The notes under the pieces were generated by a model. That model worked only from the letters and a program-made list of their open reading frames with translations. It ran no database searches and had not been told where the DNA came from. The position numbers were made by a program, and so were the translations under genes. Shown one piece after another: positions 23,019-30,787 of a stretch of 64,000 nt of DNA (position 1 is the stretch's first letter; each line of letters starts with the position of its first letter). Source of the DNA: Mycolicibacterium iranicum (GTDB lineage Bacteria > Actinomycetota > Actinomycetes > Mycobacteriales > Mycobacteriaceae); NCBI RefSeq assembly GCF_014190915.1, contig NZ_JACHVU010000018.1:1-64000 (forward strand), given 5' to 3'.

Positions 23019-24401
23019 TCAGGCGACGGGACCGGGCGCGGGTCCCGGTGCCGGCCCGGGAGCGGGTCCCGGTGCCGGGGGCAGCGCCGCGGCGGGGGCC
23101 GGCGGCACGGCCGGTGCCGGCAGCGTCGGACCGAGCGGACCCGGAGCCGGGGCGGCCGGCGCCGGAGGTGTCAGGCCGAGCGGGCCGGGCGCGGGTGCGG
23201 CCGGGGCCGGTGCGGCCGGCATGTCCTGGATGCAGAACACCGCGCACTGGGCGGGCTTCTGCGGCGGCGGCTGCATCCACGGCGGGACCCAGGTCGGGGG
23301 CTGCGGTGCCGCGGGCTGCGGGACGGCCTGCGGAGCGGGACCGGGCAGCGGGCCGAGCGTCTGACTCGGCACGAACCCGGGCACCCCGGTGTTGATCTGG
23401 CTGGCGACGTCCGTGCGCTCCATCAGCGGAATGAGGGCCAGCGGGTCATTGGCCGGCAGTCCGGTCGCATTCAACGGCAGGCCCGGCCCCAGCCCGGCAC
23501 GCCGGTCCAGGTGTGCCGTCAGGTCCGCGTCGGCGGTCTGCAGCTCGGGCACCGAACCGGTGATCGGGGGCAGGTCGAGCGGCACGACGCCGGTCGCGTA
23601 CGACGCGGCCCAGCTCAGCACGTTCTGGGCGTAGGCCATCGAGTTGTTGTAGCGCAGGATCGCGGCCATCACGTCGGCCTGATTGCGCAGGTTCAGCCCG
23701 CCGCTGCACAGGTAGCGGGCCGCCGCCAGGGAGGCGTCGTAGACGTTCTGCACGTCGGCCTTGCCGTCGCCGTCTCCGTCGGAGGCATAGCGCGACCAGG
23801 TGCCCGGCAGGAACTGCATGGGGCCCATGGCCCGCGCGTAGACCACGCGGTCGGTGGCGCGGCTCTCGACGATGACCTCGTTGCCCGGGAGGGTGCCGTC
23901 GAGCGCGGGCCCGTAGATCGGGCGCACCGCGGTGCCGCGGGAGTCGGTCGCTCCGCCGTAGGCGTGCATCGATTCGATCCGACCGATGCCGGCCAGCAGG
24001 TTCCAGCTGACCCCGCAGCCCGGGTAGGCGGCCGCCATCATCGTTTCGGCGTTGCGGTAGGCGGACAGCGCCATCGACGGGATCCGCAGCGTGCCCGGGG
24101 CGTTGACCACCACCGGCGGCGGCGGAGCGGAGGCGCTGCTCGCGACGGTGCGCAGCGGGGCGGGCGCCTTCGCGACGGCGACCACGGACGCGCCCGACCG
24201 GTCGTTGCCCGCCGGTGCGACCGCGGCCAGCGGCATGACGGCCGCGTCGCTTGTCGGTGTGGTCGTGGGTGCCGACGCCCCGACGGCGCCGGCCAGCACC
24301 AGGGGAGTGAGCATGGCTGCAACGCCGACTGCGGGCGTGCGGACTAACTGACCTGCTCGACGCCGTGCGGCTCCGAGGGCCGGTCCTCCCCCTATATGCA
24401 C
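23019..24401 (-). CDS. Secreted lytic transglycosylase-like protein (Rv1230c type)
   Basis: A 460-aa protein. A hydrophobic stretch near residues 22-45 (AVGVAAMLTPLVLAGAVGAS) looks like a signal or anchor. The middle (about 110-260) is a lysozyme-like lytic transglycosylase fold: YPGCGVSWNLLAGIGRIESM with the catalytic Glu in RIES, RAMGPMQFLPGTWSRYASDG, and AILRYNNSMAYAQNVLSWA. The last 100 residues are Pro/Ala/Gly-rich with repeated PAPG units, ending in PGPAPGPAPGPVA. It probably cuts peptidoglycan glycan strands during growth. It corresponds to Rv1230c. GTG 24401 is used; no good ribosome site is seen, so the start is uncertain. Confidence 0.82.
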   Translation of the reverse strand: MHIGGGPALGAARRRAGQLVRTPAVGVAAMLTPLVLAGAVGASAPTTTPTSDAAVMPLAAVAPAGNDRSGASVVAVAKAPAPLRTVASSASAPPPPVVVNAPGTLRIPSMALSAYRNAETMMAAAYPGCGVSWNLLAGIGRIESMHAYGGATDSRGTAVRPIYGPALDGTLPGNEVIVESRATDRVVYARAMGPMQFLPGTWSRYASDGDGDGKADVQNVYDASLAAARYLCSGGLNLRNQADVMAAILRYNNSMAYAQNVLSWAASYATGVVPLDLPPITGSVPELQTADADLTAHLDRRAGLGPGLPLNATGLPANDPLALIPLMERTDVASQINTGVPGFVPSQTLGPLPGPAPQAVPQPAAPQPPTWVPPWMQPPPQKPAQCAVFCIQDMPAAPAPAAPAPGPLGLTPPAPAAPAPGPLGPTLPAPAVPPAPAAALPPAPGPAPGPAPGPAPGPVA

Positions 24402-24479
24402 TCGACCGTCCTAGCTGTGAGATCGCTTGTGAACCAAGTCACCATACCTATTCGGCTACGGCGGTGTAACAGCAATGGC

Positions 24480-25034
24480 TCAGCTGTCTCGTCCGGATTT
24501 CTTCGACTTGCGCTCACCTGCGTCTTGTTTGCTCGATTCGGGCCCGCCGACCGTGGCATAGGAGTGCAGTTGCTCGATCATCGTCCGTATTTCGTCGAGT
24601 TCCCGCCGCAGGTAATCGCGGGTCGCGACTTCGCCGACGGCCAGCCGCAGCGCCGCGAGTTCGCGGGCCAGGAACTCGGTGTCGGCCTTGGTCTGCTCGG
24701 CGCGTCGCCGGTCCTCTTCGAGCGAGACGCGGTCGCGATTCTCCTGGCGGTTCTGGGCCAGCAGGATCAGCGGTGCCGCATAGGCCGCCTGCGTGGAGAA
24801 GGCGAGATTGAGCAGGATGAACGGATACGGATCCCACTGCCAGGCGAACGCGCCGAAGTTCAGCAGGATCCAGATGATCACCACGATCGTCTGGATCGCC
24901 AGGTACCGGCCGGTGCCGAGGAAGCGGGCGATCCTCTCGCTGAACCTGCCGACGGCTTCGACGTCGAACCGCGACGCGAGGGACCGTGAAGTCCGGGGCG
25001 TGTCGAGACGCTGCCGGGACGACGTTTCGCTCAT
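24480..25034 (-). CDS. DUF1003 membrane protein
   Basis: A 184-aa DUF1003 family protein. Two hydrophobic segments lie at about 44-65 (YLAIQTIVVIIWILLNFGAF) and 72-95 (PFILLNLAFSTQAAYAAPLI), with the family motif LILLAQNRQENRDR after them, then a charged helical, probably coiled-coil tail. Function unknown. The ATG overlaps the stop of the MgtE-like gene (ATGA), and the pair matches Rv1231c-Rv1232c, so it may act with that protein in the membrane. Confidence 0.85.
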   Translation of the reverse strand: MSETSSRQRLDTPRTSRSLASRFDVEAVGRFSERIARFLGTGRYLAIQTIVVIIWILLNFGAFAWQWDPYPFILLNLAFSTQAAYAAPLILLAQNRQENRDRVSLEEDRRRAEQTKADTEFLARELAALRLAVGEVATRDYLRRELDEIRTMIEQLHSYATVGGPESSKQDAGERKSKKSGRDS

Positions 25035-26326
25035 GTCGTCCTTTCCGCGGACACGATCACGGGTTCGGCTTCGTGTTCACGCCAGTCGTCTGGCAGCAGA
25101 TGGTCTAGCACATCGTCGACGGAGACGGCCCCCAGCAGGTGGTTCTCGTCGTCGACGACCGGCCCGCAGACCAGGTTGTACGCAGCGAAGTAGCGGGTCA
25201 GCGCGCCCAGGGAGTCCTCGGGCTGCAGGCTGGGGAGGTCCTTGTCGACGATGCCGCTGACCAGCGCGGCGGGAGGTTCTCGCAGCAGCCGCTGCAGATG
25301 CACGCAGCCAAGGTAACTGCCGGTCGGCGTGGCCGTCGGGGGGCGGACGACGAACACCAGCGACGCCAGTGCCGGCGTCAGGTCCGGATCCCGCACGCGG
25401 GCAAGCGCTTCGGCGACCGTGGTGTCGGGGGCCAGCACGACGGGTTCGGAGGTCATCAGACCGCCGGCCGTGTCGGGGGAGTGGCTGAGCAGGCGGCGGA
25501 CGTCCTCGGAGTCCTCGGGATCCATCCGGCGCAGGAACTGCTCGGCGTCGGCCGGTGTCATCGTGCCCAGCAGGTCGGCCGCGTCGTCGGGGTCCATCGC
25601 CTCGAGCACGTCGGCGGCGCGGTCGGTCTTCAGCTGGCGCAGCAGCTCGACCTGTTCCTCTTCGGGCAGCTCCTGGAGTACGTCGGCCAGGCGTTCGTCG
25701 TCGAGCGCGTTGACCACCTCGTGGCGGCGTTTGTCCGGCAGCTCGCGGATGGCGTCGGCCACCTCGACGGCCCGCTGTCCCTGGAACTGCTCGAGCAGTT
25801 GCGCCACACCCTGGTCCGGCATCGCCAGCCCGGACGGTGTGAGGCCCTGGACGTGCACCCAGTCCGTCGAATAGATGTTGCTGCGCCGGCCCAGCCGTCG
25901 TTGCGGCCGCACCGCGACCCGGGTGACCATCCAGTCGCGGGTGCGGGTCTGTTCGATACCGAGGTCGACCACCACGACGTCGAGCCCCTCGAGCTGTGGC
26001 AGGTCGGGGTCGGTGACGCGCACCCGCGTCTCCACGACCTGACCGAGCACCAGCACCTCACCGGGCCGTTGGGAGAAGCGGCGCAGCGACACGCTGCCCG
26101 TGGACAGGGTGACCGCCCCCGGCTCGATGGCCGTGACGCGCAGGATGGGAACGAAAATCCTTCTGCGGCTGAGCAATTCGATCACGAGTCCAAGCACCCG
26201 AGGTTGCTGGCGCACCAGGCTGATACCGATGACCACGTCTCGCACCCGGCCGATGGATTCCCCGTCGGGGCCGAGCACCACCATCCCCACGAGACGAGCC
26301 GCATAGACCCTGTTGACCGACGCCAT
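25031..26326 (-). CDS. MgtE-N/CBS-domain protein (no transporter domain), Rv1232c type
   Basis: A 431-aa soluble protein. N-terminal PRC-barrel-like region (residues 1-160, with RVYAARLVGMVVLGPDGESI), then an MgtE intracellular N domain of helical repeats (VADAIRELPDKRRHEVVNAL, DAADLLGTMTPADAEQFLRR at about 190-290), then CBS domains (TAGGLMTSEPVVLAPDTTVA, GPVVDDENHLLGAVSVDDVL). The membrane channel part of MgtE is absent, so it is more likely a Mg2+- or nucleotide-sensing regulator than a transporter. ATG 26326 is chosen: TACCCT lies 7 nt upstream. The open frame beyond it is antisense to the CitE-like gene. Downstream DUF1003 is coupled. Confidence 0.83.
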   Translation of the reverse strand: MASVNRVYAARLVGMVVLGPDGESIGRVRDVVIGISLVRQQPRVLGLVIELLSRRRIFVPILRVTAIEPGAVTLSTGSVSLRRFSQRPGEVLVLGQVVETRVRVTDPDLPQLEGLDVVVVDLGIEQTRTRDWMVTRVAVRPQRRLGRRSNIYSTDWVHVQGLTPSGLAMPDQGVAQLLEQFQGQRAVEVADAIRELPDKRRHEVVNALDDERLADVLQELPEEEQVELLRQLKTDRAADVLEAMDPDDAADLLGTMTPADAEQFLRRMDPEDSEDVRRLLSHSPDTAGGLMTSEPVVLAPDTTVAEALARVRDPDLTPALASLVFVVRPPTATPTGSYLGCVHLQRLLREPPAALVSGIVDKDLPSLQPEDSLGALTRYFAAYNLVCGPVVDDENHLLGAVSVDDVLDHLLPDDWREHEAEPVIVSAERTT

Positions 26327-26333
26327 GGATGTA

Positions 26334-26339
26334 AGGGTA
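26334..26339 (-). promoter_or_regulatory. -10 element TACCCT for the MgtE-N/CBS gene
   Basis: Minus-strand TACCCT is 7 nt before ATG 26326, no Shine-Dalgarno sequence. Confidence 0.45.
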
Positions 26340-26363
26340 GAAGAGTGTCCGGAGGTGCATTCA

Positions 26364-27320
26364 GTGGAAAACCGGTATCGGCCCCGGAGGACATGTCTGT
26401 CCGTGCCGGGCAGCAGCGCGAAGATGATCCAGAAGGCCAAGTCGCTCCCCGCCGACGAGGTGTTCCTCGATCTCGAAGACGCCGTCGCCGCTGAGGCGAA
26501 AGAGCAAGCGCGGCAACAGGTTGCGCAGGCCCTCGCCGAAGACGGGTGGGCCGGGCAACTGCGCGGCGTCCGCATCAACGACTGGACGACCCCGTGGACG
26601 CACGCCGACATCATCGAAGTCGTGGCGAGGGCGGGCGCGTCGCTGGACATCGTGGTGCTGCCGAAAGTGACCGATGTCTCCCATGTCGTCGCGTTGGACC
26701 TGTTGCTCAGCCAGTTGGAGGCCGTGCACGACCTGCCGGCGGGACGCATCGGCATCGACGCGCAGATCGAGGACGCCCGGGGTTTGACCAACGTCGACGC
26801 TATCGCCGCGGCGCCGCGGGTGCAGGCCCTGGTGCTGGGCCCCGCTGACCTCATGGCGAGCCTGAACATGCGCACCCTGGAGGTGGGTGAGCAACCCGAG
26901 GGGTACGACGTCGGCGACGCCTATCACCACATCTTGATGCGGATCCTGGTGGCCGCGCGCGCCAACGGCATCGCCGCGATCGACGGGCCCTACCTGAAGG
27001 TCCGCGACGTCGAGGCGTTCCGCCGTGTCGCGGGGCGTTCCGCAGCTTTGGGTTACGACGGCAAGTGGGTGCTGCATCCCGATCAGATCGACGCAGGCAA
27101 CGAGATTTTCAGTCCGAGACAGGAGGCGTACGACCACGCCGAGCTGATCCTGGAAGCCTATGAGTGGCACACGTCACGCGCCGGCGGGGCGCGCGGAGCG
27201 GTGATGCTCGGCGACGAGATGATCGACGAGGCCAGCCGCAAGATGGCGCTCGTCATCGCCGGAAAGGGCCGTGCCGCAGGAATGCAACGCACCGGCCCCC
27301 GTTTCACGCCGCCCAGCTGA
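26364..27320 (+). CDS. HpcH/HpaI-family lyase, CitE-like (malyl-CoA or citramalyl-CoA lyase type)
   Basis: A 318-aa TIM-barrel of the CitE branch. RRTCLSVPGSSAKMIQKA opens the barrel, FLDLEDAVAAEAKEQAR at about 35-51 carries the metal-binding Glu, RGVRIND supplies the CoA-site Arg, IGIDAQIEDARGL holds the second acidic metal ligand, and DGKWVLHPDQI is the C-terminal signature. Such enzymes cleave or form malyl-CoA, citramalyl-CoA or methylmalyl-CoA; the exact substrate cannot be set from sequence. GTG 26364 is chosen because GGAGG lies 8 nt upstream. No matching gene is recalled at this position in M. tuberculosis. Confidence 0.85.
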   Translation: MENRYRPRRTCLSVPGSSAKMIQKAKSLPADEVFLDLEDAVAAEAKEQARQQVAQALAEDGWAGQLRGVRINDWTTPWTHADIIEVVARAGASLDIVVLPKVTDVSHVVALDLLLSQLEAVHDLPAGRIGIDAQIEDARGLTNVDAIAAAPRVQALVLGPADLMASLNMRTLEVGEQPEGYDVGDAYHHILMRILVAARANGIAAIDGPYLKVRDVEAFRRVAGRSAALGYDGKWVLHPDQIDAGNEIFSPRQEAYDHAELILEAYEWHTSRAGGARGAVMLGDEMIDEASRKMALVIAGKGRAAGMQRTGPRFTPPS

Positions 27321-27344
27321 GGACCGGGCGTGGCGGGGTCTCAG

Positions 27345-28097
27345 CTAGACGGCGGCGATCAGCAGCGCGAGCACGAACGCGCCGAGCAGGCCCAGCGCAC
27401 CGATCGCCGTTCCGGCGATGGCCATTTCCTTGCCGCCCTGCCCGGTCTTCTTGATCTGGCCCAGCGCCACGATCCCGAGCACGATGGCGACGATGGAGGC
27501 GACGGTTCCCGAAAAGCAGGCCAGGTTCAGCGGTATCGCGATCAGCGACGCGACGAGCGAACCGACGGCCAACCCGTTGGAACCCTGGGGAGCCGGTGCG
27601 CCGTAACCGTAGTCGCCGCCCGGGTAGCCGTTGGGCATCGCTCCGTACGGCGAGGGCGGATAGCCCGGCGTCCCGAATCCCGGTGCGCCGTATCCCGGCG
27701 GCGACGGGTAACCCGCTGCGCCGTATCCCGGCCCGGGATAGGGCGGCGCGGGGTAGGGCGGCGGGCCCGCGTCGGGATACGGGGGTGCGAAGCCCGACGG
27801 CGGAGGCGGCGGATAGGCCTGACCTGAGAAATCTCCTGGCGGCGGGTAGCCGCTCATCGGCGTGTGCGGGGGTTGGTCGTAGCCGGGGGTCGGCGGTACG
27901 TAGGTCGGCGGGCTGTACGCCGGCGGTGGGGTGTACCCCTGCGGCGGCGTGTCGTCCTGCGCCGGATCCGGTGTGGTCGCGGGATTCTGCGTCTGCTCGA
28001 TCGGGGGTGCCTCGTAGCCCGCCGAGGACGGCTCGGACCCACCGGAGGCGGGACCGGAGGATTCGGCCCGGTCGGGGTCGTTGTCCGGACTTGTCAT
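27345..28097 (-). CDS. Proline/tyrosine-rich DUF4190 membrane protein
   Basis: A 250-aa protein. Residues 1-165 are disordered and Pro/Gly/Tyr-rich with YPPP-, PGYG- and PPYP-type repeats. The C-terminal 80 residues are a DUF4190 domain with two hydrophobic segments (AVGSLVASLIAIPLNLACFS, ASIVAIVLGIVALGQIKKTG, then IAGTAIGALGLLGAFVLALL). Function is unknown; it resembles Rv1233c. ATG 28097 is set by TAGGTT 7 nt upstream. It is convergent with the CitE-like gene (24 nt). Confidence 0.82.
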   Translation of the reverse strand: MTSPDNDPDRAESSGPASGGSEPSSAGYEAPPIEQTQNPATTPDPAQDDTPPQGYTPPPAYSPPTYVPPTPGYDQPPHTPMSGYPPPGDFSGQAYPPPPPSGFAPPYPDAGPPPYPAPPYPGPGYGAAGYPSPPGYGAPGFGTPGYPPSPYGAMPNGYPGGDYGYGAPAPQGSNGLAVGSLVASLIAIPLNLACFSGTVASIVAIVLGIVALGQIKKTGQGGKEMAIAGTAIGALGLLGAFVLALLIAAV

Positions 28098-28104
28098 GCT
28101 GATC

Positions 28105-28110
28105 AACCTA
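28105..28110 (-). promoter_or_regulatory. -10 element TAGGTT for the DUF4190 gene
   Basis: Minus-strand TAGGTT is 7 nt before ATG 28097; leaderless start likely. Confidence 0.45.
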
Positions 28111-28221
28111 GCCTAAGGGCAGGTAAGCCGAGGTGAGCCTGCATGCGGGCACCTTTGGGCTGTCCTGCCCGTTGTCGAAGGACTAGCGTCGTATGCGCGG
28201 TATCGAAGGAGAGCGAAGATC

Positions 28222-28752
28222 ATGACCAGTCCGTTCCAGCCAGGGCAGAATCCCGGCGCGGCGGCCGCGGGCGGCCCCGCTGCGGGGCGTGGTCGCCAGG
28301 TCGGCCTGCCTACGCCGCCCAAGGGGTGGCCGATCGGTTCGTATCCGACCTACGCCGAAGCCCAACGCGCGGTGGATTACCTTTCCGACCAGCAGTTTCC
28401 CGTCGAGCACGTGACCATCGTCGGCGTCGACCTGATGCAGGTGGAGCGGGTGACGGGCAGATTGACGTGGCCCAAGGTGCTGGGCGGCGGCGTGCTGACC
28501 GGCGCGTGGCTGGGTCTGTTCATCGGTCTGATCCTGGGGTTCTTCAGCCCGAACCCGTGGAGCTCGTTGATCACCGGCCTCGTCGCCGGCGTGTTCTTCG
28601 GGCTGATCACCTCGGCGATCCCGTATGCGATGGCCCGTGGCACAAGAGATTTCAGCTCCACGTTGCAGTTGGTCGCCGGCCGCTACGACGTCCTGTGCGA
28701 TCCGCCGAGCGCCGAGAAGGGCCGGGACCTGCTGGGACGCTTGGCCATCTAG
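28222..28752 (+). CDS. General-stress-protein 17M-like membrane protein
   Basis: A 176-aa protein. Residues 30-70 match the general stress protein 17M (YflT-like) fold: GSYPTYAEAQRAVDYLSDQQ, FPVEHVTIVGVDL. A hydrophobic Gly-zipper-like region follows (VLGGGVLTGAWLGLFIGLIL, LITGLVAGVFFGLITSAIPY), then a polar tail. AAGGAGAG precedes the ATG. It matches M. tuberculosis Rv1234, which there lies immediately before lpqY-sugA-sugB-sugC. Role unknown. Confidence 0.8.
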   Translation: MTSPFQPGQNPGAAAAGGPAAGRGRQVGLPTPPKGWPIGSYPTYAEAQRAVDYLSDQQFPVEHVTIVGVDLMQVERVTGRLTWPKVLGGGVLTGAWLGLFIGLILGFFSPNPWSSLITGLVAGVFFGLITSAIPYAMARGTRDFSSTLQLVAGRYDVLCDPPSAEKGRDLLGRLAI

Positions 28753-28868
28753 CCCAGGGCGATGTTGCGCGCCCTGCACCTTTGGCCCTAGTTTTGCCCC
28801 GCAGGAGAAGCCCGTCGGACGGGTCGGGATCGGCTGATCCCAATGCCTGTGCCGTGAAAGGGAGCTCG

Positions 28869-30044
28869 ATGGCTGAAATCGTTCTGGACGGGGTGACGAA
28901 GCATTTCCCCGACGGCACGGCGGCGGTGAACGATGTGACGCTGACCGTCGCCGACGGCGAGTTCGTCATCCTGGTCGGACCTTCCGGCTGCGGCAAATCG
29001 ACCACGCTGCGAATGATCGCGGGCCTGGAGGAGATCTCTGCGGGCGAGGTGCGCATCGACGGCGAGCGGATGAACGAGCGTTCGCCCAGGGACCGCGACA
29101 TCGCGATGGTGTTCCAGACCTACGCGCTGTATCCCCACATGACGGTGCGGCAGAACATCGCGTTTCCCCTGACTCTGACCGCGGCCGACAGCCGGCAGAT
29201 CGCCCAGAAGGTGGAGCAGACCGCGAAAACCCTTGACCTGACCGAACTTCTGGACCGCAAGCCCAGCCAGCTCTCAGGTGGTCAGCGGCAGCGGGTTGCG
29301 ATGGGACGCGCGATCGTGCGGAATCCGAAGGCATTCCTGCTCGACGAACCGCTGTCGAATCTCGACGCCAAGCTGCGAGTCCAGATGCGTACCGAGATCG
29401 CGCGGCTGCACCGGCGTCTCGGAACCACCACGGTGTACGTGACCCACGATCAGACGGAGGCGATGACCCTCGGCGATCGCGTGGTGGTCATGCTGGCCGG
29501 ATCGGTCCAGCAGATCGGCCCGCCCGACGAGCTGTACCGGCGGCCGGCCAACCTGTTCGTGGCCGGGTTCATCGGCTCCCCGGCGATGAACTTCTTCCCC
29601 GCGGCGCTGACCGAGATCGGGGTGCGTCTTCCGTTCGGCGAGATCCCGCTGACCGGCGAGGTCTACGACCGCCTGAAGAACCATCGATCGGCCTCGGATC
29701 TGGTGGTCGGGGTGCGACCGGAGCACCTGGCCGACGCCGGCGTCATCGATGCCTACGCCAGGATCCGGGCGCTGGTCTTCGACGTCACCGTCGAGATGGT
29801 CGAATCGCTGGGCGCGGACAAGTATGTGTACTTCGGCATGGACGGGCCCCGCGCCGAAGCCGTTCAGCTGGCGGAGGTGGCGGCGGGCTCGGCGGCGGCC
29901 GAGAACGAATTCGTCGCTCGGGTTCCGGTGCAGTCCGCGGCGACGGTCGGGGAGACGCTGCAGTTGGCGCTGGACCCCGACGACGTCATGATCTTCGATC
30001 CGCGGACCGGTGCGAACCTGTCACTCCCGGCGGCCGGCGCATGA
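28869..30044 (+). CDS. sugC: SugC-type ABC importer ATPase (orphan, no permeases at locus)
   Basis: A 391-aa ATPase of the MalK/MsiK class. Walker A GPSGCGKST is at about 37-45, Q-loop VFQTYALYPHMTV, signature LSGGQRQRVAMGRA at about 135-148, Walker B AFLLDEPLSNLDAKL, then the C-terminal OB-type regulatory domain (VGVRPEHLADA). It aligns along its length with M. tuberculosis SugC, the ATPase of the LpqY-SugABC trehalose recycler. Here only 117 bp separate it from the preceding gene, so lpqY, sugA and sugB are missing. It may energise sugar importers encoded elsewhere, as MsiK does in Streptomyces (inference). GGGAG precedes the ATG. The SUFU gene overlaps its stop. Confidence 0.88.
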   Translation: MAEIVLDGVTKHFPDGTAAVNDVTLTVADGEFVILVGPSGCGKSTTLRMIAGLEEISAGEVRIDGERMNERSPRDRDIAMVFQTYALYPHMTVRQNIAFPLTLTAADSRQIAQKVEQTAKTLDLTELLDRKPSQLSGGQRQRVAMGRAIVRNPKAFLLDEPLSNLDAKLRVQMRTEIARLHRRLGTTTVYVTHDQTEAMTLGDRVVVMLAGSVQQIGPPDELYRRPANLFVAGFIGSPAMNFFPAALTEIGVRLPFGEIPLTGEVYDRLKNHRSASDLVVGVRPEHLADAGVIDAYARIRALVFDVTVEMVESLGADKYVYFGMDGPRAEAVQLAEVAAGSAAAENEFVARVPVQSAATVGETLQLALDPDDVMIFDPRTGANLSLPAAGA

Positions 30045-30634
30045 GCGACATCCTCGACTCGGTCCGCGCCCACGTGCGCGACCACTTCGCCCGCCGCGGC
30101 ATCACGTCGGAACCCGACCAGGCCAGCGTCACCTTCCTCGGTACCGACCGCATCGACGTCCTGCGTTTCGCCGGGCCGGGAGATGCTGCGGTGCACTACG
30201 TTTCGCTGGGATGTTCGCGGCATCCGATGGTCGACCCCGCCGAGATGATCGCCGATCCGGTGGCGGGTCCGCGGGCGGAGGTCGTCGTGGAGTTGCGTGG
30301 ACCCACGCCGGCGGGACTGCCGCGGTCGGTCGCGGTGGTCGCCGCTGCGCCCGCCGTGGAGGGGTTGATCCTGGCGCCCGACGCGCTGGTCGACCTGGAG
30401 ATGCCGCTGTGGGAGGGTGCCCCGTTCACTGCATTTCTGTTGGGCCGCAGCGACATCGACGACGTCGACCTGCCTGCGCCGCTGTCCCCGGTCACAGTGC
30501 TGTCGGCGGTGCCGATCACGGCGACCGAGGCGGCGTGGGTGCGGCTCAAAGGTGCCGATGCGATGAGGGAGGCGTGGGTGCAGGACGGGGTCGACACCGC
30601 GGATGCCCGGCGGCGAGCCGCCAATCCGACGTGA
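30041..30634 (+). CDS. Suppressor-of-fused (SUFU) domain protein
   Basis: A 197-aa protein resembling the bacterial SUFU-like domain (PF05076): VHYVSLGCSRHPMVDP at about 51-66, RAEVVVELRG, LEMPLWEGAPFTAFLLGR at about 121-138 and PITATEAAWVRLKGADA near the end. Bacterial SUFU proteins often serve as immunity or accessory proteins, or have unknown roles. The ATG overlaps the sugC stop (ATGA), so it is translated with it. Its last codons (RRRAANPT) and stop lie in the first unit of the 25-bp tandem array, so the present C-terminus was shaped by the repeat. Confidence 0.75.
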   Translation: MSDILDSVRAHVRDHFARRGITSEPDQASVTFLGTDRIDVLRFAGPGDAAVHYVSLGCSRHPMVDPAEMIADPVAGPRAEVVVELRGPTPAGLPRSVAVVAAAPAVEGLILAPDALVDLEMPLWEGAPFTAFLLGRSDIDDVDLPAPLSPVTVLSAVPITATEAAWVRLKGADAMREAWVQDGVDTADARRRAANPT

Positions 30635-30785
30635 GCGGCGAGCCGCCAATCCGACGTGAGCGGCGAGCCGCCAATCCGACGTGAGCGGCGAGCCGCCGAT
30701 CCGACGTGAGCGGCGAGCCGCCGATCCGACGTGAGCGGCGAGCCGCCGATCCGACGTGAGCGGCGAGCCGCCGATCCGACGTGAG
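30611..30785 (+). repeat. 25-bp tandem repeat array, seven periods
   Basis: Six complete 25-bp units plus a partial unit at each end fill the whole gap between the SUFU stop and the corA stop. Each unit contains the palindromic core GCGGCGAGCCGC and ends CCGACGT. Units 1-3 read CCAATCC and units 4-7 read CCGATCC, so the array has expanded from two variants. There are no spacers, which excludes a CRISPR. It may work as a bidirectional terminator. Confidence 0.95.
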
Positions 30786-30787
30786 CT

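Noticed and set aside
30611..30785. 25-bp repeats as a CRISPR array
   Set aside because: Units are head to tail with no spacers, and no cas genes are nearby.
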